Both the position numbers and the translations under genes were made by a program. This document shows positions 16,496 to 25,246 of a stretch of DNA of 64,000 nucleotides, in pieces. The notes beneath the pieces were generated by a model, which was given only the letters and a program-made list of their open reading frames with translations, was not told where the DNA came from and made no database searches. Every line of letters begins with the position of its first letter. Position 1 is the first letter of the stretch. The stretch is from UBA964 sp031382085. Lineage in GTDB: Bacteria > Pseudomonadota > Gammaproteobacteria > Steroidobacterales > Steroidobacteraceae. The stretch lies in assembly GCA_031382085.1 (NCBI GenBank), contig JANMYM010000065.1, positions 40,571 through 104,570 on the forward strand, written 5' to 3'.

Positions 16496-17383
16496 GTGTC
16501 GACGGCGTTCGCGACCAGTCGGGCGATCGATCACACTCCGATAGTCACGGCCACTCGCCCCAGGCGACGTCAGCGTTTATCATGGCGTGATGGTCGCGAA
16601 TCCTGGCAGCAGTTTTTGGACACGGTAGCCCCCCCATTGAACGCGGCGCTCAGCAAGGTTCCGCAGCTGACGCTGGGGTTCTGGATCATCAAGATCCTGG
16701 CGACTACGCTGGGCGAGACTGGCGGCGACGCCGTGTCGATGTCGATGGATCTGGGCTACCTGGTGGGAACCGCGATTTTCATGACGCTGTTCGTGGGCGC
16801 CGTGGCGCTGCAAATCACGGCCAGCATATTCCACCCCGCCCTCTACTGGTTGACGATCGTCGCGTCCACCACGGTCGGTACCACGCTTGCCGATTTCGCC
16901 GACCGCTCGCTGGGTATCGGCTATCCCGGTGGGTCGTTGCTGCTCGCGGGTTTGTTAGGCCTGGCGTTGCTTGCCTGGTACCGGTCCCTCGGGACGATCA
17001 ACGTCGGGTCGGTTTACACGGCCCGATCCGAGTCGTTCTACTGGGTCACCATCATGCTCTCGCAGACGCTCGGCACCGCGTTAGGCGATTGGACCGCCGA
17101 CAGCATGCAGCTCGGTTACATGGGCGCTGCATTGGTGTTCGGCGGCCTGCTGGTCCTGGTCCTGATTGCGTACTGGTTGACGGCCATCTCGCGCACACTG
17201 CTGTTCTGGGCGGCTTTCGTGCTGACGCGGCCGCTGGGCGCGGTGCTGGGTGACTACCTCGACAAGCCCGTGGCCCAGGGCGGACTGGCCTTCAGCCGCT
17301 ACGCGGCAAGCGCCGTGCTGTTAGCTGCGATAGTCGTGTTGATTGTGATCTTGCCGCAACGCGCTGCAAAACGTACCCACTAA
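16496..17383 (+). CDS. COG4705-type membrane protein with internal repeats (up to 295 aa)
   Basis: From KVPQLTLGFWIIKILATTLGETGGD onward this matches the pattern of a conserved uncharacterised bacterial membrane-protein family (COG4705-like, from memory). About eight helices form four repeats, each carrying a T/S-T-x-G/L-x-x-x-G/A-D core: TTLGETGGD, TTVGTTLADF, QTLGTALGDW and RPLGAVLGDYL. Similar repeats suggest a transport or binding role within the membrane, unproven. The start is unsure: GTG 16496 has poor context; TTG 16616 (before DTVAPPLNAALSKVP) gives the usual family length. Confidence 0.75.
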   Translation: MSTAFATSRAIDHTPIVTATRPRRRQRLSWRDGRESWQQFLDTVAPPLNAALSKVPQLTLGFWIIKILATTLGETGGDAVSMSMDLGYLVGTAIFMTLFVGAVALQITASIFHPALYWLTIVASTTVGTTLADFADRSLGIGYPGGSLLLAGLLGLALLAWYRSLGTINVGSVYTARSESFYWVTIMLSQTLGTALGDWTADSMQLGYMGAALVFGGLLVLVLIAYWLTAISRTLLFWAAFVLTRPLGAVLGDYLDKPVAQGGLAFSRYAASAVLLAAIVVLIVILPQRAAKRTH

Positions 17384-17477
17384 CGCCGCCAGCGCGCCGG
17401 AATAAGTTCAATGCGCCAGCCTGACGCCGCTCAGGCATCAAGCGCAGGTCACAGGTGCCGATAACACCTTTGACACC

Positions 17478-18320
17478 ATGCGAACAACAGCACAAAACCA
17501 CGGCCTGCGTCGCCTGACGACTCTGTTGCTGCTGGTCGCAGTGATCGTCTATCTGAACGGTTGTGGCGGCGGCGATTCGGCTGCCTCGGTACCTAACACC
17601 ACGCAGCAGGCGGCCGACCTGGCCACCGCACAGAAAATCTATGCAGGCACGCCGCGCACACCGGCAGGATTTTACGCCGACCCGGCTCCGGTCGGTGTCA
17701 CCGGAACCGTCGCAACCACGCATCTCAAGAATTCAGATCTGTCCGGCACGCCGGCGGGCGCCGCCGCCTACGAACTCTGCAACGACGACATGGCGCAGGC
17801 CACCGCCTGGTCCGAGGGCAAGTCGACCTTCATGGGCTCGTACGCGGACCTTGTCGACGTCACCGGCAACACTCGCTACTGGGAGCTGACACGCGTGCCG
17901 CGCGCCGATGTCTCGGCGCGTCTGCGGCATCGCGTTTTCAAGTGCAGCTATGTCAGCCGCAGCGGCCTGGACCCGGCGACCGACAGTGGTCCGGCCGGGA
18001 CCCTGAATCAACGTCCACTGGATGCAGCGTCGCTCAAGGACCTGACCGAGTACTTGTGGCACTTCACGGCCTTTGACAACGCCGATCATGTGGTGCTGGG
18101 CAGCGCGGCCGGCGCAGCCGCGAGCGGATCACTCGCGCATTTGATCACGATGGCGCGTCTGACACGAGCTGTCGTCAGCGGCGACTGCGATCGCATTGAC
18201 GTGCTGCGCTGGACGCATTCGGCTAACACGTCGACCGGCGAGCTGAGCCGGCAGCTCGACACGCTGCAGACGATACGTGCGCGACGCGTGAACGGTCTGG
18301 TCGAGCTCTGCGCGTCCTAG
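17478..18320 (+). CDS. Putative lipoprotein of unknown function (280 aa)
   Basis: A signal peptide ends in the lipobox LNGC (Cys about 29), followed by GGGDS, which fits outer-membrane lipoprotein sorting (no Asp at +2). The mature part shows no domain I recognise; it has conserved-looking stretches TAWSEGKSTFMGSYADLVDV and LTEYLWHFTAFDNADHVVLG, and three further Cys that could form a disulfide. No Shine-Dalgarno sequence is clear before ATG 17478. The stop TAG overlaps the stop of ychF within the tetramer CTAG at 18317-18320. Confidence 0.7.
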   Translation: MRTTAQNHGLRRLTTLLLLVAVIVYLNGCGGGDSAASVPNTTQQAADLATAQKIYAGTPRTPAGFYADPAPVGVTGTVATTHLKNSDLSGTPAGAAAYELCNDDMAQATAWSEGKSTFMGSYADLVDVTGNTRYWELTRVPRADVSARLRHRVFKCSYVSRSGLDPATDSGPAGTLNQRPLDAASLKDLTEYLWHFTAFDNADHVVLGSAAGAAASGSLAHLITMARLTRAVVSGDCDRIDVLRWTHSANTSTGELSRQLDTLQTIRARRVNGLVELCAS

Positions 18321-19408
18321 ACGTTGAACCGGAAGTGCATGACATCGCCCTCGCGGACCAGGTATTCCTTGCCTTCGAGGCGCAGTTTGCCGGCTTCCTT
18401 GGCGCCGTGCTCGCCGTGGTACTTGATGAAGTCGTCGTAGGCAGTGACTTCGGCGCGGATGAAGCCACGCTCGAAGTCGGTGTGGATTACGCCTGCGGCC
18501 TGCGGCGCGGTGGCGCCGCGTTTCACGGTCCAGGCGCGCACTTCCTTGACGCCCGCCGTGAAATAGGTCTGCAGTCCTAACAAATCGTAGCCGGCGCGGA
18601 TCACACGGTTGAGCCCCGGCTCCCTGAGTCCCAGTTCATTGAGGAAGTCCGCGCGGTCGGCATCTTCGAGTTGCGCGATCTCAGCCTCGATGGCGGCGCA
18701 AACGGCGACCACTCCCGCGCCTTCCCGCGCGGCCAGCGCTTTTACCTGGTCCAGCAGCGGATTGTTCTCGAAGCCGCTTTCGTTGACATTCGCCACGTAC
18801 AGTACCGGCTTCAGCGTCAGCAGCGACAATTCCCTCGCCACCGGCAACTCATCCTTGTCGAGACCAGCGGCACGCGCGGGCTTGCCGGCATTCAGCGCGT
18901 CGCGCACGCGCTTGAAAATATCGCGCTGGCGAATCGCATCCTTGTCCTGCGCCCTCGCGCCCTTTTCGGCGCGCGACAGGCCTTTTTCCGCGGTCTCGAG
19001 ATCCGCGAGCGCGAGTTCGGTGTTGATGATCTCGATATCCGACAGCGGATCGACCTTGCCCGACACATGCACGATGTCGTCATTGACGAAACAACGCACC
19101 ACATGGGTGATGGCGTCCACTTCACGGATGTTAGCCAGGAACTTGTTGCCGAGCCCTTCGCCGGTCGAGGCGCCCTTGACGATGCCCGCGATATCGACGA
19201 ACTCCACGGTGGTCGGCAGGATTTTCTCCGGCTTGACGATGGCGGCGAGCGCCTCAAGCCTGGGATCCGGCACCGGCACCACGCCGACATTCGGGTCGAT
19301 GGTGCAGAACGGGTAATTCTCCGCCGCAATCTGCGCCCGCGTCAGCGCATTGAACAGGGTCGACTTGCCGACGTTAGGCAGGCCGACGATTCCACATTTG
19401 ATTCCCAT
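18317..19408 (-). CDS. ychF: Redox-regulated ATPase YchF (Obg-like)
   Basis: A 363-residue protein, the standard length. The P-loop GLPNVGKSTLFNALT starts near residue 8, the G2/G3 region carries FVDIAGIVKGASTGEGLGNKFLANIREVDAI, and the C-terminal TGS domain ends with EVTAYDDFIKYHGEHGAKEAGKLRLEGKEYLVREGDVMHFRFNV. The NKxD-type G4 motif is replaced (YVANVNESG), consistent with the ATP preference known for YchF. It associates with ribosomes and stress responses. It lies directly after pth in the usual gammaproteobacterial order. Confidence 0.97.
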   Translation of the reverse strand: MGIKCGIVGLPNVGKSTLFNALTRAQIAAENYPFCTIDPNVGVVPVPDPRLEALAAIVKPEKILPTTVEFVDIAGIVKGASTGEGLGNKFLANIREVDAITHVVRCFVNDDIVHVSGKVDPLSDIEIINTELALADLETAEKGLSRAEKGARAQDKDAIRQRDIFKRVRDALNAGKPARAAGLDKDELPVARELSLLTLKPVLYVANVNESGFENNPLLDQVKALAAREGAGVVAVCAAIEAEIAQLEDADRADFLNELGLREPGLNRVIRAGYDLLGLQTYFTAGVKEVRAWTVKRGATAPQAAGVIHTDFERGFIRAEVTAYDDFIKYHGEHGAKEAGKLRLEGKEYLVREGDVMHFRFNV

Positions 19409-19420
19409 TTGATCCCAGTT

Positions 19421-20023
19421 CTACTTGTTGTCAGCGCTGTCCGGCGCGTTCTGATGCAATCGGTTCATCGCCTTCTGCGCGCCGTCCCCTAACAGAACCG
19501 GCACGATGTCCGCCGCCTTGCCGATGCTGCCCAGCAGCTCGCGTTCCTCGTCGACCGCGGGCTTCATCAACACGAAATCCACGACATCGGACTTCTCGCC
19601 CGGATGGCCAATACCGACGCGCAACCGCCAGAACGCCTCGCCGAGAGTCGCGATACAGTCGCGCAGGCCATTGTGCCCGCCATGACCGCCCGCCTGCTTG
19701 AGCCGCAGTGTGCCGGTCGCCAGGTCGAGATCGTCGTGCGCCACCAGGATTTCACTGACAGGCACGCGATAAAAACCCGCCACCGATTGCAGCGGCGCAC
19801 CGCTGCGATTCATGAAGCTTTGCGGCTTGACCAGCCAGACCTCGTGGCCGTGGATGCTGACACGCGCGAGCTCGGCCTGGTGGCGCGCCTCCATGCGGAA
19901 TGTTCCGCCATGGCGGCGCGCCAGTTCATCGACCAGCCAGAAGCCGGCGTTATGCCGCGTGCGCGCATAACGCTCGCCCGGATTGCCGAGTCCGACTACC
20001 AGACGCAACGGCAAAGCCGGCAT
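19421..20023 (-). CDS. pth: Peptidyl-tRNA hydrolase
   Basis: It recycles tRNA from prematurely released peptidyl-tRNA. The catalytic and substrate-binding motifs are present: LVVGLGNPGERYARTRHNAGFWLVDELA (with the active-site His about 26), PQSFMNRSG, VAHDDLDL and GGHGGHNGLRD. Two hundred residues is normal. The gene sits 9 bp after rplY and 12 bp before ychF on the same strand, a common operon in this class. Confidence 0.97.
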   Translation of the reverse strand: MPALPLRLVVGLGNPGERYARTRHNAGFWLVDELARRHGGTFRMEARHQAELARVSIHGHEVWLVKPQSFMNRSGAPLQSVAGFYRVPVSEILVAHDDLDLATGTLRLKQAGGHGGHNGLRDCIATLGEAFWRLRVGIGHPGEKSDVVDFVLMKPAVDEERELLGSIGKAADIVPVLLGDGAQKAMNRLHQNAPDSADNK

Positions 20024-20031
20024 CTTGCGGC

Positions 20032-20778
20032 TTACTTCTTGTCGCCTTTCTTTTCCGCTTTCTTGTCGGATTTCTTGTCGTCTTTCTTGTCATCCGCAGC
20101 CGGGGCCGCAGCACCCGCGGCAGGAGCCGCGGCGGCGCCCGCAGCCGGCGTCGTAGCCGCAGCATCAGTCGCAGCGGCCTCAGCGGTCGGCTCCGGTTCC
20201 TCGGCCCGCGGCGCGTGGATTGATACCACCACCGAATCTTTGCCAGCGATCAGTGCAGTAATCTGCACGCCGGCCGGTAACGGTATGTCGGACAGGCGCT
20301 TGGACTCGTTGAGGTGCATCTGCGACAGGTCCAGCTCGAGGTAGTCGGGCAGGTCCTTGGGCAAGCAAGTCACTTCCGTATCCGCCAGCCGATGCGACAT
20401 CACGCCGCCTTCGCTCTTGATGCCGGGCGAAATCGACGCGCCCTTCAAATGAACCGGCAGGTGAATGCGGATCGTCTCGTCTTCCTGCACCCGCTGGAAG
20501 TCGACATGCACGATCTGGTGCTTGGCCGGATGCATCTGCAGATCCTTGACGATCGCCGCCTGCATGACGTCACCAACTTTCAGATTGATGATCGACGAGA
20601 AGAACTTCTCGTTGTCAATCTGCAGAATCAGCTTTTCGTGATTGAGCGCCAGTTGGCGCGGATCGCGATGCCCGCCGTAAAGTATGGCCGGAACTTTGCC
20701 CGTGTGACGCAGGCGGCGGCTCGCACCTTTGCCCGCGTCAGCGCGGAATTCCGCGTTGAGTTCGAAACTAATTTTCAT
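20032..20778 (-). CDS. rplY: Large-subunit ribosomal protein bL25/CTC with Ala/Lys-rich tail (248 aa)
   Basis: It binds 5S rRNA. The L25 domain (residues 1-95: RADAGKGASRRLRHTGKVPAILYGG ... HVDFQRV) is followed by the beta-domain of the CTC type (LPVHLKGASISPGIKSEGGVM ... LSDIPLP). The last 60 residues are low complexity: Ala/Pro repeats, then DKKDDKKSDKKAEKKGDKK. Three ATGs cluster at the start; the third (20778, MKISFELNAE) is chosen because GGAG stands six bases before it. It lies between prs and pth. Confidence 0.95.
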   Translation of the reverse strand: MKISFELNAEFRADAGKGASRRLRHTGKVPAILYGGHRDPRQLALNHEKLILQIDNEKFFSSIINLKVGDVMQAAIVKDLQMHPAKHQIVHVDFQRVQEDETIRIHLPVHLKGASISPGIKSEGGVMSHRLADTEVTCLPKDLPDYLELDLSQMHLNESKRLSDIPLPAGVQITALIAGKDSVVVSIHAPRAEEPEPTAEAAATDAAATTPAAGAAAAPAAGAAAPAADDKKDDKKSDKKAEKKGDKK

Positions 20779-20844
20779 CTTCATCTCCATTGACGTTAAC
20801 AAAGCGCCGCCCCGCGACCAAAGCAGCGCCACCCAAAAAATTGT

Positions 20845-21804
20845 CTAGTCGATATACAGCGAGCTGACCGATTCCTCATCCTGGATACGGCGGATCGTCT
20901 CGCCCAGCAAGCCGGCCACCGAGAGCTGGCGAATGCGTTTTACCTTCTGCGCCGCTTCACTGAGCGGGATGGTGTTCGTGACAATCAGCTCATCCAGCGC
21001 CGATTCCGCAATCCGCTCGAGCGCCTTGCCCGACAGGATGGGATGCGTAATGTACGCGACGACGCTCCTGGCGCCCTCGTCCTTCAGGGCCTGCGCGCCG
21101 ATGCAGAGCGTGCCGGCGGTATCGACCATGTCATCGATCAGGATGCAATTCTTGCCCGCGACCTCGCCGATGATGTTCATCACCTTGGACTCATTGGGGC
21201 GCGGGCGGCGCTTGTCGATGATCGCGAGTTCGACATCATCGAGCCGCTTGGCCAGCGCGCGGGCGCGCACCACGCCGCCGACGTCCGGCGACACCACGAT
21301 CATGTCCTGGTACCCCTGCTTCCACGCGTCGCCTAACAACACGGGCGAGGCGTAGACGTTGTCGACCGGGATATCGAAAAAACCCTGGATCTGGTCGGCG
21401 TGCAGGTCGACCGTCAGCACGCGGCCGATGCCGGCGCCGGTCATCATGTTAGCCACGAGGCGCGCGGAAATCGCCGAGCGCGTGGCGCGCGGGCGCCGGT
21501 CCTGGCGCGAATAGCCGAAATACGGCACCACCGCGGTGATGGTGCGCGCCGAGGCGCGGCGGCAGGCATCCGCCATGATCAGCAATTCCATCAGGTTGTC
21601 GTTCACCGGCGGACAGGTCGGCTGCACGATGTAGACATCGCGGCCGCGCACGTTCTCGATGATTTCGACGTTGACCTCGCCGTCGCTGAACTTGCCGACC
21701 GCAGCGCGGCCCAGCGGCACCATCAGGTGGCGCGCAATCTCCTGTGCCAGCAGCGGATTGGCATTGCCGGCAAACAGGGCGAGTTGTTTCGATGCTTCGA
21801 CCAC
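20845..21804 (-). CDS. prs: Ribose-phosphate pyrophosphokinase
   Basis: Makes phosphoribosyl pyrophosphate from ribose 5-phosphate and ATP for nucleotide, His and Trp synthesis. At 319 residues it is full length. The PRPP-binding loop is DDMVDTAGTL, the flexible loop YSRQDRRPRATRSAISARLVANM is present, and the pyrophosphate region DLHADQIQGFFDIPVDN follows. Start is GTG 21804 with AAGGA at good spacing. It is transcribed after tRNA-Gln and ispE. Confidence 0.97.
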   Translation of the reverse strand: MVEASKQLALFAGNANPLLAQEIARHLMVPLGRAAVGKFSDGEVNVEIIENVRGRDVYIVQPTCPPVNDNLMELLIMADACRRASARTITAVVPYFGYSRQDRRPRATRSAISARLVANMMTGAGIGRVLTVDLHADQIQGFFDIPVDNVYASPVLLGDAWKQGYQDMIVVSPDVGGVVRARALAKRLDDVELAIIDKRRPRPNESKVMNIIGEVAGKNCILIDDMVDTAGTLCIGAQALKDEGARSVVAYITHPILSGKALERIAESALDELIVTNTIPLSEAAQKVKRIRQLSVAGLLGETIRRIQDEESVSSLYID

Positions 21805-21833
21805 GACAATCCTTGCGACCTTGACTCGTCAAC

Positions 21834-21908
21834 TGGCTGGGGTGGAAGGATTCGAACCTCCGAATGGCGGGATCAAAACCCGCTGCCTTACCACTTGGCG
21901 ACACCCCA
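21834..21908 (-). tRNA. tRNA-Gln (anticodon TTG), CCA encoded
   Basis: On the minus strand the acceptor TGGGGTG pairs with CACCCCA, the D arm is TCGCCAAGTGGTAAGGCA, the anticodon loop TTTTGAT lies in CGGGTTTTGATCCCG, and the T arm is GGAGGTTCGAATCCTTCC-like. Discriminator G and CCA complete 75 nt. Its first 21 bases are also the end of ispE: the ispE stop TAA lies in the D loop. Confidence 0.96.
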
Positions 21909-22808
21909 ACGTAATCGTTCTTCCAGGGGTGAGCGTGTTAGCCCGCGCACCACCCAGACCTTCCATCCGCTCCGCTCCGGCACCCGCGCCGCTACGCGCT
22001 CCGCGGCCGCCGCAGCGTCGAATTGCGCAAAAATGCAGGATCCCGTTCCCGTGAGCCGCGCCGGCGCATGCAACCCGAGCCAGTCGAGCGCCTCCGCAAC
22101 CTGGGGAAAGCGCGCCCGCACCACCGGCTCGCAGTCGTTCCGACCGCCCGACGCCAAAAAGCCGCGTATTGTGAGTAGGGGAGAATTTCGTGTCAATTCA
22201 GGGGCCTGGAACACCGCGGCGGTAGCCACGGCGGTTCCCGGGTGAATGACCAGGAACCAGGATTCCGGCAGCTCCAGCGGGCTGAGTTTCTGGCCGAGGC
22301 CTTCACCGAAGGCGGTGCTGCCGTGGACGAAAACCGGCACGTCGGCACCCAGTTTCAAACCAATTTCGGCGAGTTTCGCGTCTGAATAGCCGATGTTCCA
22401 GCTCAAGTTAAGTACTTTCAACGCAGTTGCCGCGTCCGAACTGCCCCCGCCCAGGCCCCCACCCCAGGGAATACGCTTCCTTAGGTAAAGCCGGGCGCCG
22501 GTGGCTGCCGCCCGGTCACCCAGACCCTCCGCCTGCGCGGTGGCCCGGAGCACCTCGGCAGCCCGCACCGCGAGATCGATAGCCGGCGGGATCTCCTCAG
22601 GGCCTTCCAGGCGCAGGATCCGCCCATCCGGGTCGGGCTCGAAGCACAACAGATCACAGAGGTCTACCAGCTGAAACGCGGTCTGCAGGTCGTGATAACC
22701 ATCGGCGCGACGCCCCACGACATGCAGGAAGAGATTGAGCTTGGCAGGCGCAGGCCACCAGACGCGGCTGTCACCGGCGCGGCTCGCCGGCTCATTGTTA
22801 GGCGTCAT
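21888..22808 (-). CDS. ispE: 4-diphosphocytidyl-2-C-methyl-D-erythritol kinase
   Basis: Phosphorylates CDP-ME in the MEP isoprenoid pathway. GHMP-kinase motifs are PAPAKLNLFLHVVGRRADGYHDLQT at the N terminus, the ATP loop KRIPWGGGLGGGSSDAA, and the C-terminal RLTGTGSCIFAQF. The start ATG 22808 is chosen by homology; upstream in-frame sequence is rejected. The last codons (WGVAKW, stop) are inside the tRNA-Gln gene, so this 3' end cannot change without altering the tRNA. Confidence 0.96.
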   Translation of the reverse strand: MTPNNEPASRAGDSRVWWPAPAKLNLFLHVVGRRADGYHDLQTAFQLVDLCDLLCFEPDPDGRILRLEGPEEIPPAIDLAVRAAEVLRATAQAEGLGDRAAATGARLYLRKRIPWGGGLGGGSSDAATALKVLNLSWNIGYSDAKLAEIGLKLGADVPVFVHGSTAFGEGLGQKLSPLELPESWFLVIHPGTAVATAAVFQAPELTRNSPLLTIRGFLASGGRNDCEPVVRARFPQVAEALDWLGLHAPARLTGTGSCIFAQFDAAAAAERVAARVPERSGWKVWVVRGLTRSPLEERLRWGVAKW

Positions 22809-22903
22809 CGACCTGCGCTCCGGATGCGACTGTGTAACTGATGGCGCAGGAGATGCCCGCTGTGCGACCCGCAATCCAGTTCATTACAGAATTCTGGACA
22901 CGG

Positions 22904-23545
22904 CTACATCCATTCCCAACGGTCGACCACCAAACGCACGCGCGTGCCGCCGGCCGTCAGCACGATCAGGCGCGGTACGCCGCTGTGTGGCTGATATTCG
23001 ACGCGCCAGCCCTGCTGTTCGAGAGCCCTGAGTTGCGCCGGCTGCCCGGTCACGAACGACGCAAGGGTCTCGGTCGCTGAATTCCCGGGTTGCGGCACAC
23101 CTAACAACCAGTACGCGAGCGACACTACCGGCAATGACGCTCCGATGGCGCGTTCCAGTTCCGCGCGGGCGGCGTCGCCGTCGAATTTGCGCCCGTCGGT
23201 GGATTGCAGCGCGATCTGCGCGCCGCTGGTGGTAATGATGAGCCCTCCAGCGCCTAACGGACCGCGCAAATTAAGTTGTGCCGAGCCTCCGGCCTGCCGC
23301 CAGACAAATTGCGCGTTGAATCCCTGGCTGGGCGTGGACACTGCAACCCGGCCCGCGCACTCGTAGGCCTGCAACTGCTGCAACAACGCACGCCGTTGCG
23401 GCCATGTGGCTGTCAAACCCAGATCCGTGGCGGGAGCCGTCGCAGGCGGCAGGGTTCGGCACGCGCTAACGAGGGTGCACACGACCGTAGCTAACAGCAG
23501 CGCCGCGAGATGGCAGCCCGGGGCGCGGATTGTCGCGATGGACAC
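22904..23545 (-). CDS. lolB: Outer-membrane lipoprotein LolB
   Basis: LolB receives lipoproteins from LolA and inserts them in the outer membrane. The signal peptide ends in the lipobox LVSAC (Cys about 29). The mature protein has LolB landmarks: GRVAVSTPSQGFNAQFVWRQ, LNLRGPLGAGGLIIT and LAYWLLGVP. Start is GTG 23545. It lies between a TPR protein gene and ispE, the usual gammaproteobacterial context. Confidence 0.93.
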   Translation of the reverse strand: MSIATIRAPGCHLAALLLATVVCTLVSACRTLPPATAPATDLGLTATWPQRRALLQQLQAYECAGRVAVSTPSQGFNAQFVWRQAGGSAQLNLRGPLGAGGLIITTSGAQIALQSTDGRKFDGDAARAELERAIGASLPVVSLAYWLLGVPQPGNSATETLASFVTGQPAQLRALEQQGWRVEYQPHSGVPRLIVLTAGGTRVRLVVDRWEWM

Positions 23546-23553
23546 TGCGCGGA

Positions 23554-25176
23554 CTACGGTCTCTTGGAGCCGGCAAGACGGTTAACAACGGCTTTCAGGC
23601 CGTGGGAATCGGGATCGCGCGCCAGTCCCCGCGCCCAGACGCTGCGTGCCTCGCCCCTGCGGCCCGCGACCCACAGTACCTCGCCCCAGTGCGCAGCGAT
23701 TTCCGGATCGCGCGACAATTGCCAGGCGCGCTCCATCTCCTTGAGTGCGCTTTCGGTGTCACCGCGCCGGAAGCGCACCCAGCCCAGACTGTCGATCAGC
23801 GCCGCGCTGTCGGGCAGGCTCTTGAGGGCTTCGCGAATCAGCTGTTCGGCGCGCGGCAGCTGCGCGCCCGAATCCGCCAGTGTGTATCCCAGCGCGTTCA
23901 TGGCGTTCGGATCGAGCGGCCGGCCACGTAAATATTTCTCCAACTGCGCGACCGCTTCCCGACTGCGGCCACCCTGCGCCAGGGTCAGTCCCACCTGGTA
24001 TTCGAGGCTCGGATGGCCAGGGAAAACCTTCAGCGCCGAGCGCAGCGATTCAACCGCGGCGTCCGCCCGGCCCGCCTCGATGAGAATCGCCGACCAGGCG
24101 TTAGCCGCGTCGATTGCCTCCTGGCCACCGGCGCCGGCGTAATCATCGATCAGCTTGCGCGCTTCAGCATCCTTGCCCTTACCTAACAATATCGCCGCCG
24201 CCCGCGCCCGCGGCCTGAGACCTGCTCCAGCGCGCACCAGGCGCATGTAGGCATCGAGCGCCTGATCGCTGTCGCCGCGACGCTCTGCGATCAGCGCCAG
24301 GAAATACAGTGTCTCCCCGGGGCTGCTGCCAAGCTGAGCCATGAACCGCGCGCGCGCGGTGTCCAGGTCGTTCTGCTGCAGTGCTAACAACGCGAGTCGC
24401 CGGTTGATCTCCAGATCCTCGGGCGCTCGCTCACGCAGTGCCTGCAGCGCCTGTTCGGCGTCTTCATTGCGCTCAAGATTGAGTAACATGTCCACCAGTG
24501 CAAAGCGGTCAGCCTTGGGCGAACTGGCGAGCACCGACTGCACCATGCTCACCGCTTCGGTGTCGTGGCCCTCTGCCGCAGCCACCTGCGCTAACAGCAA
24601 AGTGGCCTGGAACTGCGCCGGATCCCGCGCCAAAAGCGCGCCCGCAAGACGCCGGCCAGCCGCGAAGTCGCCGCTGTCGACGGCGAGGTTGGCGAGCAGC
24701 AACAAGGTTTCAGGCGCAAGTTTCTCGGGCTGAATCAACGGCGCGATCGCACGCCAGGTGGCGGCGCCCTGACTTCCCAATTGCATCATAGGCAGCAGTT
24801 CGGACAGCATCCGATCCGCCTCGACGTCATCGCGCTTCAGCAGCGCTGCAAACACCGCGCGCGCTTCGTCGATGCGATAGGTTTCGATGGCCGCGACCCA
24901 ATAGGCCTGCATCGCATCGATGGCTTCCGGGTCCAGCTTGCGCCAGCGCTGCGCCGACACCCAGGTCTCCGGTATGCGATTGCAGGCACTCGCCGCCTGG
25001 GTTGCGCGCCGCGACACGTCCACATCGCCACTGCGCGCGGCATTGCGCAGCGCACTTGACAACAGACTACCGCACAGATCCGTGTCCGCTGCTGCGGCCA
25101 CTGCGTTGCCGGTCAGGAACAAACCGGTCAGAGAGATGGCGGTGAAAAAGGCGATTGAGCAGGTTTTTGGCGGCAT
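23554..25176 (-). CDS. Exported tetratricopeptide-repeat protein (540 aa)
   Basis: ATG 25176 begins a signal peptide (MPPKTCSIAFFTAISLTGLFLTGNAVAAAA). The rest is helical TPR-like repeats, clearest in the second half: LYFLALIAERRGDSDQALDAYMRLV, LEYQVGLTLAQGGRSREAVAQLEKYL, MNALGYTLADSGAQLPRAEQLIREAL and LIDSLGWVRFRRGDTESALKEMERAW. In Pseudomonas-like genomes a TPR protein occupies this place before lolB, so it may help lipoprotein or envelope assembly, but this is inference. The in-frame extension upstream overlaps prfA and is ignored. It is divergent from prfA with a 70-bp gap. Confidence 0.88.
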   Translation of the reverse strand: MPPKTCSIAFFTAISLTGLFLTGNAVAAAADTDLCGSLLSSALRNAARSGDVDVSRRATQAASACNRIPETWVSAQRWRKLDPEAIDAMQAYWVAAIETYRIDEARAVFAALLKRDDVEADRMLSELLPMMQLGSQGAATWRAIAPLIQPEKLAPETLLLLANLAVDSGDFAAGRRLAGALLARDPAQFQATLLLAQVAAAEGHDTEAVSMVQSVLASSPKADRFALVDMLLNLERNEDAEQALQALRERAPEDLEINRRLALLALQQNDLDTARARFMAQLGSSPGETLYFLALIAERRGDSDQALDAYMRLVRAGAGLRPRARAAAILLGKGKDAEARKLIDDYAGAGGQEAIDAANAWSAILIEAGRADAAVESLRSALKVFPGHPSLEYQVGLTLAQGGRSREAVAQLEKYLRGRPLDPNAMNALGYTLADSGAQLPRAEQLIREALKSLPDSAALIDSLGWVRFRRGDTESALKEMERAWQLSRDPEIAAHWGEVLWVAGRRGEARSVWARGLARDPDSHGLKAVVNRLAGSKRP

Positions 25177-25246
25177 AATGCGACTATATCCCAGCACCCG
25201 TGCAAGCGGCTTGTCTTCGCCGCACAAAATCCCGAGAATTTCCGCG

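Noticed and set aside
20100..20200. Repetitive-looking GCC/GCA sequence in the 3' part of rplY
   Set aside because: It is the Ala/Pro low-complexity tail of bL25, not an independent repeat or array.
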